Of a stretch of 64,000 bases of DNA, positions 63,909 through 64,000 are shown piece after piece. The position numbers and the translations under genes were made by a program. Below the pieces are notes generated by a model. It saw only the letters and a list, made by a program, of their open reading frames with translations. It ran no database searches and had not been told where the DNA came from. Positions within the stretch are counted from its first letter, which is position 1; each line of letters starts with the position of its first letter. The DNA is from Mycobacterium sp. 1245111.1. Its GTDB lineage: Bacteria; Actinomycetota; Actinomycetes; Mycobacteriales; Mycobacteriaceae. The stretch covers positions 1 to 64,000 of the forward strand of contig NZ_LZLV01000025.1 of the NCBI RefSeq assembly GCF_001673405.1, given 5' to 3'.

Positions 63909-64000
63909 AGCCGAGTCCATCGGTGCCACGTCAAGGCTGCCCGCGGCCGATTTTTGCCCCCAGCAGCTCAGCCATTACTATTGGTCCAACCGTCGCTGCC

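Noticed and set aside
63940..64000. Possible gene start on the minus strand (ATGGCTGAGCTGCTGG) at the window end.
   Set aside because: The frame cannot be followed far enough and no homology is visible.

Overview
The window looks like chromosomal DNA of a Mycobacterium (sensu lato). It is high-GC, uses many GTG starts, has dense operons with 1-8 bp overlaps, and carries genes in much the same order as M. tuberculosis Rv0924c-Rv0976c (recognised by eye; no search was run). It also contains blocks I associate with environmental or fast-growing species: a polyol operon, rnhA beside ligD, and a CheB/CheR-like set. No tRNA, rRNA, CRISPR array, insertion sequence or prophage was seen. No gene-free gap exceeds 300 bp; the largest are 48024-48273, 37192-37419 and 42401-42616.

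Layout. 1-2.9 kb: mntH (cut by the window edge), a DapB-fold dehydrogenase and an SDR on the minus strand. 3-6 kb: a small island of secreted Cys/Trp/Pro-rich miniproteins around a 13E12-family HNH gene with a perfect SOS box. 6-14.6 kb: ku and ligD (NHEJ) flank a four-gene polyol operon; rnhA follows. 14.6-19.9 kb: an FAH-MBL fusion, a Rho-N-like small protein, an enoyl-CoA hydratase, an F420/LLM oxidoreductase, and a GAF-ANTAR regulator with a coupled Ala/His-rich partner. 19.8-23.4 kb: cheB, a STAS/HATPase gene and cheR-PAS, a chemotaxis-like signalling operon without flagellar genes nearby. 23.5-31.7 kb: a flavin monooxygenase with an AurF-like diiron protein, a YvlD/holin-like membrane protein, Fpg2, an SDR, a divergent DUF2236/TetR pair, pgi and chorismate mutase. 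32-37 kb: uvrD1, doxX with an ECF41-type sigma factor, a membrane protein and an M23 peptidase. 37.4-42.4 kb: sucCD, then a thiolase-like gene and an LLM oxidoreductase operon, each with a KstR-like box. 42.6-52.3 kb: 34-kDa antigen homologue, perM-like gene, purN, purH, esterase, LGFP lipoprotein, and an AAA ATPase with its VWA partner. 52.4-55.5 kb: an orphan protein, a DUF1707 protein and a ClC antiporter. 55.5-63.9 kb: echA7-fadE12-accA2-accD2-fadE13-AtuA-like, a tightly coupled acyl-CoA carboxylase/dehydrogenase operon.

Regulatory signals. The sequence shows a LexA box, three KstR-type motifs (TNNAACNNGTTNNA), a CRP-type site before sucC, an ECF41-type promoter before doxX, a MntR/DtxR-like box before mntH, and paired palindromes upstream of two of the miniprotein genes. 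Many genes have a TANNNT hexamer exactly 6-7 nt before the start codon, the layout expected of leaderless mRNAs. uvrD1 has a strong Shine-Dalgarno sequence but no ATG/GTG/TTG start upstream of its Walker A motif.
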